This document shows positions 8,764 through 17,918 of a stretch of DNA of 64,000 bases, in pieces. A model generated the notes under the pieces. The model did not search any database. It was not told the DNA's origin and was given only the letters and a program-made list of their open reading frames with translations. The position numbers and the translations under genes are program-made. Source of the DNA: Tritrichomonas musculus (lineage: Eukaryota; Parabasalia; Tritrichomonadida; Tritrichomonadidae). How positions within the stretch are numbered: position 1 is the stretch's first letter; the number at the start of each line of letters is the position of its first letter. The stretch covers positions 7,316,001 to 7,380,000 of the forward strand of contig JAPFFF010000001.1 in the NCBI GenBank assembly GCA_039105265.1, written 5' to 3'.

Positions 8764-9738
8764 TCATACAATGTTGCATGGAATGTCGCATGGAATCAAA
8801 TCACTGCATTTCCATTCTGAACAAATTTCAATTTTACCAGGTTTCTTGACCAATGGGTCTATTCCAAATCTAACTAAAAGTATATCTTTATAATTTCGGC
8901 ATTTTGAGAATGATGGATAATAGCCTTTCCCTAATTTGATGACATCAGGTCTATGGCCATCAATATAATATATTGTTACTTTCGAATCTTCGTGATCATA
9001 TGAGGCAACACCATAAAATATCATTGATCTCTTGTAACAATGGGCATTTAATTCTGGCTCTGTAAACAATCCTGTATGACCACTAGTGAGCATCAAATGA
9101 GGATTATCTAGCTCAATACCTTGATTCAAACATATTTGCTTAAAGTAATTGTGAACACTTTCAAGATAAGCTGAGTTATCTAAACTTGCAATCGTAGTTG
9201 ATCTTTTCTTATATTTTTCCATTTCATTTTTATGCATTGCATTCTGGTGATTTGTATATGCTTGAAGATTTTGAGGATAGTTGTTGTTAGCAGTTTGGGC
9301 TAATTGGAATTGACGATTATTTTGATTATCTTTCAGAATATCTTCATCATGTTTAGCATTGGCTTGAATATGTGCTAATGCAACTACTTTATTGTTATCA
9401 CTATTATGTTCAATAACTTGTAATGCATTCTGATTTGGCTCTGTTAATGTAGCTTGTAATTGATTTCCATTCTGACTCATTGTTTTGGTATTAACCATAT
9501 TTTTATTGAAATCCATTGAAGGATCATAAAATTCATCTAAATTGAAATAATTATTGTTATTGTTATTGTTTGATGGTTGGGAGTTGTTGTTAGATGGGAA
9601 TTTGAACCCATTATTGTTTGATGATTGGAAGCTGTATGGATTATTGTTTGTTCCAGATGAATTATTGTTTGTTCCAGATGGATTTCGTCTGTTTGAACCT
9701 GTACCTGGTGGATGTCTTCCTCCAAATAAACCACTCAT
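8764..9738 (-). CDS. Asn-rich Maverick protein, unknown function
   Basis: This 324-residue protein has a low-complexity N-terminal third (Asn/Ser/Pro-rich, residues 15-70, encoded by ATT/GTT-type repeats on the + strand near 9550-9690). A Gln/Asn/Lys-rich middle follows, then a folded-looking C-terminal domain from about residue 190 with conserved-type blocks YIDGHRPDVIKLGKGYYP and several cysteines at the end (ICSEWKC...CDIPC). It is divergent from the fibre gene, sharing a 60-base promoter region. Divergent pairing suggests co-expression with the fibre. No family was recognised. Confidence 0.7.
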   Translation of the reverse strand: MSGLFGGRHPPGTGSNRRNPSGTNNNSSGTNNNPYSFQSSNNNGFKFPSNNNSQPSNNNNNNNYFNLDEFYDPSMDFNKNMVNTKTMSQNGNQLQATLTEPNQNALQVIEHNSDNNKVVALAHIQANAKHDEDILKDNQNNRQFQLAQTANNNYPQNLQAYTNHQNAMHKNEMEKYKKRSTTIASLDNSAYLESVHNYFKQICLNQGIELDNPHLMLTSGHTGLFTEPELNAHCYKRSMIFYGVASYDHEDSKVTIYYIDGHRPDVIKLGKGYYPSFSKCRNYKDILLVRFGIDPLVKKPGKIEICSEWKCSDLIPCDIPCNIV

Positions 9739-9798
9739 TTTGGATTAACATTAAATTAATTGAGATGTATAGTGCAAAATAGTTTAACATTAAGATAA

Positions 9799-12700
9799 AT
9801 GACTGCAATATTAACCAAACAAAATGCATTAGATGGAGCCTTGATAGGAGGTTCTGGCAAAGGTGGTGATGGAATATTTGATTCAATTCATGTTAAAGGT
9901 GATGCCACAATCGATGGTAGTTGTAAAATATTCATTGGTGAAGAATATGGTGAACCTCAAAGTGTCAAAGAATGTTTCGAAACATTTGGGAAAGCATTGA
10001 CTGATATAACTAACGACATTCAATCACATCGAACTGTTATCGATACACATGGGACCAAACTTGCTGACCATGAAGATAGAATTTCAACTTTAGAGAATGC
10101 TCCTCCATCTGCTATTGAAAGTGTAATGACTTATGAAGAAGGTTGTGATGAATTCATTATCGATGCAAATAATATCCATAAATTAAGTGATTCGGATTCT
10201 CAGGACAGTTCAACATACAACATTCTTGAGATTGATTACTCTGGATCTGTAAGTGGACAAGTCTTTGAGATCATCTTTCCAAAGAATCTTGAAATTGAGA
10301 ATGCTTATATTTCCTGTGACACCCAAAATAGATTCACAAATCCCATTATTGAATACATCACAGATTCACAAAGCGATTCCAAATATCAATTGAAGTACGT
10401 CAGCAATGAATCAAAACCTCGAATATACATGTCGAAATCTGCAATCTATGACCCATTTGAACTATATACTGATGGATTCATGAAGATCAAATTCGTTGGG
10501 AAAATGCATCAAATTGCAATTATTAAAGAATCACAAAGCGATGGAGGTAACGATACATTAATGAATCTCAAGTGTAATCTCATTGATGCTGACAATTGCT
10601 TCAAACTCTATAGGTCTCCTTTACCTGACTTCTATACAATCAAGTCAATCGGGGATTACAATTTGGATACTGCAAATGGTTTATATTATGCTGACTGGGG
10701 ATATAATCCTGATTCCGATTCATTCAATTCACTCATTGAAGGACAGACATTCGAGCTTCATGATAACGTATTTGGGACTCATTACAAGCTTACTAAATCT
10801 GGAGGTAAATGGATTGGTACCAATTATTGCGTTAACATTCCACTGAAGATGCGTAAAGAGAATTCATATGGATCCTTGAATAGAGACATTCCATACATTT
10901 CAATCAAGAAGAATGCTGCTAACATATTTGCTTTGAAGGGTCTAATCAATTATGAATCCGGGAATCCATTAAAGATGATGCTTGACAAAGGTATGATAAC
11001 ATATAGTTCCAATACTAGAATGGGTGATCCAGATGAAACCAATGATGTCTGGCGTGTATGGTTTGGATGCAATGAAGATAAGAGTGGAGACTATTCTGCT
11101 ACATTAACCCTTGATGGACATACTTATGAATTCGTCATTGGATTCAAATATTCATGGAAGCATGAGCATACATATGAGATCAAAACCGACAACTATTTTG
11201 AATATATCCCTTACCGTTATGAATCATTCATTGAAACAGATTCTGATAATTTGAGAGTTTACATGAAGGCATCACCAGAATTCAACATCCCAATTGATGA
11301 AAATATTGAATACCCAGGTGGCAATACATTCGAGTTTCTTGCTTCAACGGGTTACTATTCTGTATCACCTAGACCGGAATCTTGCACAACATTGATGACA
11401 AACTTCAATATCCAAACATCTGGAATAGTCATTGGAGAGAACATTGAATCACATATCTTTGAATTGAATTCGTTAGGGAATGTTGTTGATATAGCTGTTA
11501 ACGACATATCATCTTTGGAGAAATATTGTAATCGTTTGCAGAAAGAATTTGATGACATGCAACCTAAATTCAGCTGGTTTGATTACATTGCCGGTAAGTT
11601 CGTTAACATTGGATCATCTGTATTTACATTTGGGAAAGTTGGTGCTGGAGATCTATTGCAAATCTCTATTGATGGAATTAAAGGTCTTTCTAAACTATCA
11701 TTTGCCAAAGATGCTGATAAAGATGATGGAATAGAATTAGAAGATATTGATGAAGTCGTTAGAGACAAATCTGTGAATCAATCAAGAGAAATCATTAAAG
11801 AATTGACATATGTCGATACCATCATTGAGATCCCAAATGAGAAATATTGTCACAGATATTATACTGATACATTGAAAGGTACATTAGAAGTTGAAACCAA
11901 AGTGGACAATGAGGGTGAAGTAATCAAGTTAAATACATATTCCATCAATGAAGATAAGAGTTTCACATCAAATGAGTCAACAAATGGGTCACTTTATGAA
12001 ATTACTTTCGAAGATCCATATTTAATGATTATCACCATGGGAAGTCATGAACCATTATCAGTTAGAATCAAGTATACAACCAAAGTTGAGAATTCTGAAT
12101 TAGGTTTAGGTGAAACGTTAACAAATAAGCAATTGATGTCTGCAGCTGCTATCAAGAAACTCATTGAAAACCATAAAACAAATTGGTTGAATGAGATCCC
12201 AAAAATGCCAGAGAATTTGGTTAATGAATCTGTATTGAGTACTGCTTTAGAATCATATGTAAAGAAAGAAGACGTATTATCAACCGAAAATATAACTCAA
12301 GAATTATCAATCACTACGAAATTCGTAAACGGAACAACCAATGATGAAGATAAAAGAACTTATATAACAAATTTGGATAGAGATTTATGCAAAATATTAA
12401 AGAAATCATCATTGATAGTAAAAGGTTCTTGTAATAATGAAGATATTTCAGGAGAATATTTGTATGATAGTGAAGACTCGGAATATTATCATTACAAGAA
12501 AGGTGAAAATACTTTTTCTATATATTATTTCTATTATGGTGGAACATTCAAATATAATGATAACTATGCTGTCGATCTAGAATCAGTATGTTATTCATAC
12601 AAGCTTGAAGTTTATGATGAATATTGTATTCCAAATATGAATTTCGTAAAAACTAATTTTGCATTAAAATCGGATATCCCTGAACCAGTTGACTTGACAC

Positions 12701-14211
12701 CTTATGCACTCAAGACTGATATTCCTACTGTTGATCTAGAACCATATGCCACTAAAACTAATAATATCCCATATGAAGTTGACAGAAAGGATGGTAGTTG
12801 TGCTTTTATATTTAGTTTAGCTAAGACTCCTTTGAATTTCCGTGTAAAAATAGTACTAAGGTGGACAAATTCTGCTAACGAACCAGATTGGGTGGGTATT
12901 ACTGGGGATGTTATAGATGGTACTCTTCAAAATATAGAAGTCCAAAATGCTACTAGCGGTACCAAGAAAAGGTTTACATTCCCGGGGCAACAAGGATATA
13001 CTCAAATTAGGTTAGACACCAGCATTTATTACTGGAAAGATGGTAAAGTCAGATTTTTGAACGTTAATTCCAATTTTTCTGATGAGACTCTCCTAAATTA
13101 TGATCCCAACGAAACATACTTTACAGAATATGTGACTTATGGTGGAGATCTAGAACCTTATGCACTCAAAACTGACATTCCTACTATTGATCTAGAACCT
13201 TATGCATTGAAGACAGATATCCCAGAACCAGTTGACTTGACACCATATTACACTAGTGCCCAGGCGGATGAGAAGTTCGTTGATGAAGATGAATTGGCTT
13301 ATGAATTAGATAAGTATGAGACCAAGGATGTGGCTGAAGGCAAATATGCATTGCAGTCGAATGTTGTTACAGATGAGCAGCTAATAAAAAGATGTGCCAT
13401 TGATTGCAGTTCAATTACGGAGGGGTCCTCGGATATATCAATTCGTTATCTAAAACTTGTAGATAAGGTGATTCAACTGGAATACATAGTAGGTGAATAT
13501 GCCCTATGTTGTGAAATAAGGGTGTTATTCCGTGATACAGATGGAAATCCCCATAACATAGTAATAGTATTACATCAGAGGACCGTGTATTTCGACAATT
13601 TCAAATTCCCACTATATTATGAAGAAACTGTTGATATAACATCAAGTCCACTTACATATAACTTCCCAATAGGTGGATATCCCTGGACAACTACTCAGGA
13701 ATTATTAGATGCTAGACAACTATATTCAAGACAAATCATGTCCCGAAAGTATTTAGCGAAATTTAAGGGTGTAATGTATGGTACATCCAACACAACCATC
13801 ACTCATTACTGTCCAATCGAAGCTGGTCAAAATATATCTGATTTCGTTGCAGGAAAGCCTGTATTCATGAGTGGACATGTATATAAATATGTTAACGGAT
13901 CCTTCATTAGTTCCACTGCTAACGATTCAACTGATTGCATTTGTAGTGTAGTAATCAATGGATCCTATAAAGAGTTCGTTGGAGTGATTACAGAAGTGGA
14001 TGCTGAAAATGGATGTATCAAATTTGCTTCTCATGGAGACATGTTATTCACAGTTGATGATTCAAATCTCTATCAAATTGGTGACGTAATTCTCTATAAC
14101 GGAAAGATCTTGGATGCTGAATATGCCATGACTTTACGAATCCAGCAATCAATCGTTGGAAAGGTTACTGCAAAAATAAATGAAACGACTCTTTCTCTAT
14201 TCAAATCCTAA
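9799..14211 (+). CDS. Fibre-like protein with phage-type tail-fibre repeats
   Basis: This 1470-residue protein is the largest structural-type gene of Maverick-1. The N-terminal 60 residues are Gly-rich, followed by a coiled-coil segment (about 65-100). The middle is a long beta-rich region. At about residues 960-990 and 1118-1190 there are YALKTDIP / VDLTPY / DLEPY repeats and YYTSAQADEKFVDEDEL, which strongly resemble the trimeric linker repeats of bacteriophage tail fibres. The C-terminal 130 residues form a compact domain (FVGVITEVD, FASHGDMLF, IGDVILYNGK, SIVGKVT). Such proteins usually trimerise and bind receptors or surfaces. Attachment of a Maverick virion is an inference. No membrane segment or signal peptide is seen. 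It is the only fibre gene in the window. Confidence 0.8.
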   Translation: MTAILTKQNALDGALIGGSGKGGDGIFDSIHVKGDATIDGSCKIFIGEEYGEPQSVKECFETFGKALTDITNDIQSHRTVIDTHGTKLADHEDRISTLENAPPSAIESVMTYEEGCDEFIIDANNIHKLSDSDSQDSSTYNILEIDYSGSVSGQVFEIIFPKNLEIENAYISCDTQNRFTNPIIEYITDSQSDSKYQLKYVSNESKPRIYMSKSAIYDPFELYTDGFMKIKFVGKMHQIAIIKESQSDGGNDTLMNLKCNLIDADNCFKLYRSPLPDFYTIKSIGDYNLDTANGLYYADWGYNPDSDSFNSLIEGQTFELHDNVFGTHYKLTKSGGKWIGTNYCVNIPLKMRKENSYGSLNRDIPYISIKKNAANIFALKGLINYESGNPLKMMLDKGMITYSSNTRMGDPDETNDVWRVWFGCNEDKSGDYSATLTLDGHTYEFVIGFKYSWKHEHTYEIKTDNYFEYIPYRYESFIETDSDNLRVYMKASPEFNIPIDENIEYPGGNTFEFLASTGYYSVSPRPESCTTLMTNFNIQTSGIVIGENIESHIFELNSLGNVVDIAVNDISSLEKYCNRLQKEFDDMQPKFSWFDYIAGKFVNIGSSVFTFGKVGAGDLLQISIDGIKGLSKLSFAKDADKDDGIELEDIDEVVRDKSVNQSREIIKELTYVDTIIEIPNEKYCHRYYTDTLKGTLEVETKVDNEGEVIKLNTYSINEDKSFTSNESTNGSLYEITFEDPYLMIITMGSHEPLSVRIKYTTKVENSELGLGETLTNKQLMSAAAIKKLIENHKTNWLNEIPKMPENLVNESVLSTALESYVKKEDVLSTENITQELSITTKFVNGTTNDEDKRTYITNLDRDLCKILKKSSLIVKGSCNNEDISGEYLYDSEDSEYYHYKKGENTFSIYYFYYGGTFKYNDNYAVDLESVCYSYKLEVYDEYCIPNMNFVKTNFALKSDIPEPVDLTPYALKTDIPTVDLEPYATKTNNIPYEVDRKDGSCAFIFSLAKTPLNFRVKIVLRWTNSANEPDWVGITGDVIDGTLQNIEVQNATSGTKKRFTFPGQQGYTQIRLDTSIYYWKDGKVRFLNVNSNFSDETLLNYDPNETYFTEYVTYGGDLEPYALKTDIPTIDLEPYALKTDIPEPVDLTPYYTSAQADEKFVDEDELAYELDKYETKDVAEGKYALQSNVVTDEQLIKRCAIDCSSITEGSSDISIRYLKLVDKVIQLEYIVGEYALCCEIRVLFRDTDGNPHNIVIVLHQRTVYFDNFKFPLYYEETVDITSSPLTYNFPIGGYPWTTTQELLDARQLYSRQIMSRKYLAKFKGVMYGTSNTTITHYCPIEAGQNISDFVAGKPVFMSGHVYKYVNGSFISSTANDSTDCICSVVINGSYKEFVGVITEVDAENGCIKFASHGDMLFTVDDSNLYQIGDVILYNGKILDAEYAMTLRIQQSIVGKVTAKINETTLSLFKS

Positions 14212-14346
14212 AAACAAAAAACCAAAAACCGTTCCCAGGTGGAGATGTAGTGCATTCAAAATCAGTAACGGACCGGTCCTTGGAGGAAACATATATGTAT
14301 CTCCACCTGAGAACAGAAGAAGAAGAAAGAATTCCGTATATGACCT
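14212..14346. other. Downstream region of fibre gene with long-range hairpin
   Basis: CAGGTGGAGAT (14236-14246) pairs with ATCTCCACCTG (14299-14309), an 11-base stem with a 52-base loop just after the fibre stop codon. It could end or stabilise the fibre transcript. Confidence 0.4.
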
Positions 14347-14528
14347 TTCTTTCACCCTAGCACGACCGGAACGCATTAGCGAACATCGTCTAGATGTGGA
14401 ACCATTATAACTCTTCTTTCAACCTAGCACGACCGGAACGCATTAGCGAACATCATCTAGATGTGGAATTATAATGGCTCTTCTTTCAACCTAGCACGAC
14501 CGGAACGCATTAGCGAACATCATCTAGG
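14347..14528. repeat. Three tandem repeats of 67-69 bp
   Basis: The unit beginning TTTCAMCCTAGCACGACCGG, followed by a GCATTAGCGAACAT stretch and CATCTAG, starts at 14347, 14416 and 14483. The copies are nearly identical and GC-richer than the surroundings. The repeats lie in the large non-coding block between the fibre and KilA-N genes. An iteron-like, regulatory or recombination role is possible; none is shown. Confidence 0.85.
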
Positions 14529-14584
14529 GACAAGATCATATACGGAACCTCTCAGAAGAATATGAAGAATTTTACAAATAAAAA

Positions 14585-14657
14585 CGGCCCATAGCAGAAT
14601 CGAACCAGGTACTCCGGATTACCATGGATACGACTTACCACTGAGCCGTGTCTGGCC
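14585..14657 (-). tRNA. tRNA-like sequence, degenerate
   Basis: The minus strand has a 73-base tRNA-length segment. Its A-box-like CGGCTCAGTGG and B-box-like GGTTCGATTCT are correctly spaced, and a TTTTT Pol III-type terminator (14580-14584) follows immediately. The D arm pairs CGGC/GTCG and the T loop is TTCGATT. The acceptor stem keeps only GGCC/GGCC plus a wobble, the T stem keeps three pairs, and the anticodon arm is not canonical, so no identity is given. It may be a decayed tRNA, a tRNA-derived small RNA or chance. It lies within the Maverick-1 non-coding block. Confidence 0.35.
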
Positions 14658-15009
14658 AGACATCAACATGAGTCCATATAGGGATTTATTTTTAAGAGAG
14701 TGTCACTTTTTGGCTTGGAGACGCTAACTCAGTATAGGAAGCAGATAGAGCGGTTTTGACGATAGATTTGGGATATCGTTTTCGACGGTTATAAGGTCAA
14801 TTCAATTCACCTTAACCGCCAAGGTCAAATTATTTCACCTTCCCCAGATATGGAAAAACATAGGATTTTGGCACCAATTTTCAGAAGACCATATCTCAAC
14901 GAATACTCAATCAATTTCGACGAATCACATATCAAATTAAAGCGCAGATAATGTAGAATCTAAATATCATTTTAGAAGTAAATTTGATGAACCAGAAGTA
15001 GTGTATTTG
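14658..15009. other. Non-coding block of Maverick-1
   Basis: I see no open frame of note and no RNA gene that I can support. The segment links the tRNA-like sequence to the repeats downstream of the KilA-N gene. It contains GTTATAAGGTCAATTCAATT followed by CACCTTAACCGCCAAGG, weak internal repeats only. Confidence 0.3.
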
Positions 15010-15330
15010 AGGTTCATTTTAGGTATCGATTTTGAAGAGCTAGAAGTATGTGTTTCCAAACATTCATTTTAGGTATCGATTTTGAATGGTAAAGTGGTCC
15101 GCGTAAAATCGCGCACTCGCATTTTCATTGATGATTTCGATGATTTTCAAAAACATTGATGAAACCATTCATTTTAGGTCTGATTTTGAAGAGTCAGAAA
15201 CAAGTGTTTCCAAACATTCATTTTAGGTATCGATTTTGAATGGTAAAGTGGTCCGGACAATTTCGTCCACACCCATTTTCATTGATGATTTCGATGATTT
15301 TCAAACTCATTGGTGAAACCATTCATTTTA
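15010..15330. repeat. Tandem repeats with alternating hairpin motifs
   Basis: AGGTATCGATTTTGAA recurs at 15021, 15071 and 15225. The unit GGTATCGATTTTGAATGGTA starts at 15072 and 15226, giving a 154-bp period. In the first unit it leads to GTCCGCG-taaaat-CGCGCACTCGC, in the second to GTCCGGAC-aatttc-GTCCACACC. These are the same two hairpin types seen at 6,380-6,500. Both are followed by CATTTTCATTGATGATTTCG. The block ends at the stop of the KilA-N gene. Confidence 0.75.
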
Positions 15331-15340
15331 ACGCTAATCG

Positions 15341-16075
15341 TTAGTATTGAAATTCTGGGTAATACGTTGGAATGAACCATTTCCAATCAGATTCTAGTTT
15401 AGCTTTAGATTCATTTAATTGTTTCTTTAATGTTGTATCATTAGGGTTTGCATTTAATTGTTGCTTGATTGAGTTGTACTTATCGATGTCACTTTTGAGA
15501 TCATCTTGTTCATATTGATCCAATCTATGTACATCATCTCTGAAACCCCAGCATTGACCATTAACTAAATCAACATCGATCTTCAATGTAATTCGTTTAG
15601 CAACTTCTTTAAAGATTGGTTTAGAATTCTCAACTGTGTCTTGTAAATGATTCTTCTCAAGGACATCGTGGACTTTGTCGTTAATGGAATCCATGATCTT
15701 TCCAACACTAATTGCATACGTTGGTGATGCCCAGAAAGCTATATAATTGATTAATCTAGGGTCCACATACGTACCTCTTAATTCGTTCTCTTTGATCGAA
15801 AATCCGTTGTTTAATTCGTAAATCGGCTGTTTTTGTTGCCCCTCCGAATTCGGTGATGCATAGAATTCCTTCAAAAACGCATCAAAATATTCGTTCCAGG
15901 ATTTGTTCTCTTTGAGCTTATAAAATCGTTTGTTAAACTGATTATACATTGCTGTGGCATTGATAAAACCATCTTTATCATGAACCAAGACAGATATACC
16001 GTTATAGGTTCCATAAGTGAATGTTTCACCAGATGCTGTTGTAATTGTTTTGGTTGATGGTTTGCTATTGTTCAT
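15341..16075 (-). CDS. KilA-N domain DNA-binding protein
   Basis: The 244-residue protein has the KilA-N signature: DGFINATAMYNQF (about 35-47), then ELRGTYVDPRLINYIAFWAS (about 97-116) followed by PTYAISVGKIMDSIN. KilA-N domains bind DNA and are typical of large DNA viruses, phages and trichomonad repeats of viral origin. A charged helical C-terminus (about 185-244) may oligomerise. The gene is the distal member of a minus-strand group (KilA-N, 232-residue protein, HNH, small basic protein). A 17-base palindromic repeat (15844-15860), identical to an intergenic copy at 6588-6604, is embedded in the frame. A regulatory role in element expression is an inference. Confidence 0.88.
   Translation of the reverse strand: MNNSKPSTKTITTASGETFTYGTYNGISVLVHDKDGFINATAMYNQFNKRFYKLKENKSWNEYFDAFLKEFYASPNSEGQQKQPIYELNNGFSIKENELRGTYVDPRLINYIAFWASPTYAISVGKIMDSINDKVHDVLEKNHLQDTVENSKPIFKEVAKRITLKIDVDLVNGQCWGFRDDVHRLDQYEQDDLKSDIDKYNSIKQQLNANPNDTTLKKQLNESKAKLESDWKWFIPTYYPEFQY
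15844..15860 (+). repeat. GAATTC-core palindrome embedded in the KilA-N gene
   Basis: These 17 bases are identical to the intergenic copy at 6588-6604. They encode part of an Ser/Asn/Glu-rich surface-loop-like stretch (ASPNSEGQQKQ), consistent with an in-frame insertion in a tolerant site. Confidence 0.6.
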
Positions 16076-16155
16076 ATTGTTTCGTTGAAGTTAAAAAGTA
16101 AAATTAAATAAAAATAGACTTGTTTACATGAACCAAATTTGAAGGCATTCGCTTC

Positions 16156-16171
16156 CCTCGGAATTCCGAGG
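16156..16171. repeat. Perfect 16-base GAATTC-core palindrome
   Basis: CCTCGGAATTCCGAGG lies 9 bases downstream of the stop of the 232-residue gene. Its partner with different arms (GGTCGGAATTCCGACC) lies at 26160-26175. The core is the same while both arms changed in a paired way. Confidence 0.7.
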
Positions 16172-16179
16172 TACCCATT

Positions 16180-16878
16180 TCAACATACCATCTTCAACGA
16201 TATACCATACTTGATGAACTGTGAATAGATAACATTGTATGCATATTTAAGGTCTTCAGTCTTCCCACCTTTAGTGACCAATATCTTTGAAACATAGATT
16301 ATCTTACCTGAACTTGCACCACAACCACCGCATCCAACGTCTTCATCCAATACCAACTCAACTTTCTCACATCCAGTCAAAATCTTAATCATGTCCATCA
16401 ACAGCTTGCTCTCACAAACTAGATATGAATTAACTTTCAAAGGATTCGATTCATAAGCCTCAATGATCATCTTCAAGAATTGATTCTGCTTACCAAGTTC
16501 ATCTAACTCATTTCCGAGATCTGCAATTCCTTTGTCTTGAACCATATTGGATTGGAAAGGACTGTTCGTTTGAGGTTGAAATGCTAATGGAGATCCCTGT
16601 GTCATCTGAGAATTGATAGTTTGTCCAGCCTCTTGAGAACTCATTTGAGGGTTCGGAATAGTAAAATTTACGTTTTGTGGAGCAAATATTCTTTCAGAAT
16701 TATTGTTTAATGGTTCAACGTTTGGATATAACGGTACCGTTGATGGTCTTCTTTCAGGATGGACATGTTGATTTGTTTGAGGTTTGATGTCAATGTTTAC
16801 ATTAGTCTCTTGCTCTTGTTTGATAGTGTTGTCCGTTTCAGAGCTTAATATTCTTGCTTGTCTAAGTGTTCCTGCCAT
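16180..16878 (-). CDS. Conserved Maverick protein, ARILSSE family
   Basis: This 232-residue protein is homologous to the 190-residue protein at 29685-30257. Both start with KARILSSE/QARILSSE, share QNVNFTIP in a Pro/Gln-rich disordered region, and have (I/F)ADLGNELD. The conserved C-terminal domain contains NPLKVNSY(L/V)VC, LLMDMIK(I/L)LT and a clustered Cys segment (GCGGCGASS here, GCCVAS there). The C-terminal domain (about 130-232) is likely a folded alpha/beta unit. The gene is on the minus strand in Maverick-1 but the plus strand in the second element, so the gene moved or flipped while the family was kept. Function unknown; presence in both elements argues for a core role, perhaps virion assembly. 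Confidence 0.8.
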   Translation of the reverse strand: MAGTLRQARILSSETDNTIKQEQETNVNIDIKPQTNQHVHPERRPSTVPLYPNVEPLNNNSERIFAPQNVNFTIPNPQMSSQEAGQTINSQMTQGSPLAFQPQTNSPFQSNMVQDKGIADLGNELDELGKQNQFLKMIIEAYESNPLKVNSYLVCESKLLMDMIKILTGCEKVELVLDEDVGCGGCGASSGKIIYVSKILVTKGGKTEDLKYAYNVIYSQFIKYGISLKMVC

Positions 16879-16913
16879 TTACATTGACAAAAAAAATGTA
16901 TTGATTGGTTCAT

Positions 16914-17513
16914 TTATATCACGTCATGCTGTTGTTTAAACTTAGATACATACATACTGCATTTTCTGTTATCAATGTCACGCAAATTAACAACAGGCAA
17001 ATTGTTTTTGTCGATACAAATGTGCATTTTCTTATATATGTTTTCTGATATGAATACATAAAATTCGTCATTATCTACATCATAAAAGTATTTATTATCT
17101 TCAAATTCATAATAAGAATACTTGGATTGATAATAATCAACCTTTATAATATTATCTGGAAGTTCATCAACAAAATCATACATAATACCATTAGCAGAAG
17201 AACGATTTTCAAGATTTTTAGATGGTGTTACCCATCGAAGATTTGTTAAATGATTATCAATTCTATCTTTATTTAGATGATCTACTTGTGTTTTATGATT
17301 TGGATCATCATTTTCAATGAATTGTAATGCAATAAGTTTATGTTTATCGTGCAATCCATCATTTAATTTGACTGTTATGTAACCCATTCCACGTTTAAAC
17401 TCTTCAACAACTATATGATCATCTTTATTTCTGATGTCAAATGGATATTCCGTACAGATCTCATATTCATTTTCAAAATCCTTCAATGGAACAAACTTTG
17501 ATTCTTTATTCAT
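16914..17513 (-). CDS. HNH homing-type endonuclease (NUMOD4-like plus HNH)
   Basis: I chose the ATG at 17511-17513 (MNKESKF) over an upstream one because it removes an unrelated hydrophobic leader and the overlap with the next gene. The 199-residue protein has an N-terminal NUMOD4-like module (FENEYEICTEYPFDI). The HNH core follows: TQVDHLNKDRIDNHLTNLRW, then VTPSKN. A C-terminal domain ends SKFKQQHDVI. HNH enzymes nick or cleave DNA and often act as homing endonucleases. The interrupted gene at 2855-3024/25707-26229 is a paralogue in the other Maverick. All expected H/N motif residues appear present, so it may be active. Confidence 0.88.
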   Translation of the reverse strand: MNKESKFVPLKDFENEYEICTEYPFDIRNKDDHIVVEEFKRGMGYITVKLNDGLHDKHKLIALQFIENDDPNHKTQVDHLNKDRIDNHLTNLRWVTPSKNLENRSSANGIMYDFVDELPDNIIKVDYYQSKYSYYEFEDNKYFYDVDNDEFYVFISENIYKKMHICIDKNNLPVVNLRDIDNRKCSMYVSKFKQQHDVI

Positions 17514-17574
17514 GAAACTTATTTGTATTAAAGTAAAAATATTAAATTCAAATTTATTTGAACATAATTGATAT

Positions 17575-17877
17575 TTAAATGTATCTATTGGCAACAGCTC
17601 TAGTCAACAGTTTACGTACTTTCATGTTATGTTCATATTTAGCTTTAATGATTTGACGTTTACGAAGCTTCTTTTCATCTGTCGGCTCTGGTTGACTCAA
17701 GACTCTTCTATAATATTGCAACCTTGAATTGATCAACTTCAACGTATTCGTAGCAAAACTCTTCCTTTCATGCCTCTTCTTCAAAGGAGGTAAAGTGAAT
17801 TCATCACCTGATTCATTAACTGATCCATTAACTGATCTATTCATACTATTTAGTATCTGATAAAAAATTACTTTCAT
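17575..17877 (-). CDS. Small basic Maverick protein, unknown
   Basis: This 100-residue protein is strongly Lys/Arg-rich from about residue 30 (PPLKKRHERKSF, KKLRKRQIIKAKYEHNMKVRK). An alternative start at residue 12 (MNRSVNGS, base 17844) would remove a short hydrophobic leader; I cannot decide. It sits between HNH and the divergent integrase gene with a 41-base gap. The composition suggests nucleic-acid binding. A short protein beside integrase and polymerase could in principle be the DNA-bound primer protein, but no evidence distinguishes this. Confidence 0.6.
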   Translation of the reverse strand: MKVIFYQILNSMNRSVNGSVNESGDEFTLPPLKKRHERKSFATNTLKLINSRLQYYRRVLSQPEPTDEKKLRKRQIIKAKYEHNMKVRKLLTRAVANRYI

Positions 17878-17918
17878 TAAATAATTATCATCTATAGTTT
17901 AATTTAATATCATCCTAA

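Noticed and set aside
8764-9738. Idea that the Asn-rich protein is the adenain-like Maverick protease
   Set aside because: Several Cys and His residues occur in the C-terminal domain, but no convincing His-Asp/Glu-Cys order or protease motif could be seen.
14180-14410. 76-codon frame after the fibre gene
   Set aside because: It overlaps the fibre end in another frame and runs through hairpin and tandem repeat sequence; no protein-like features.
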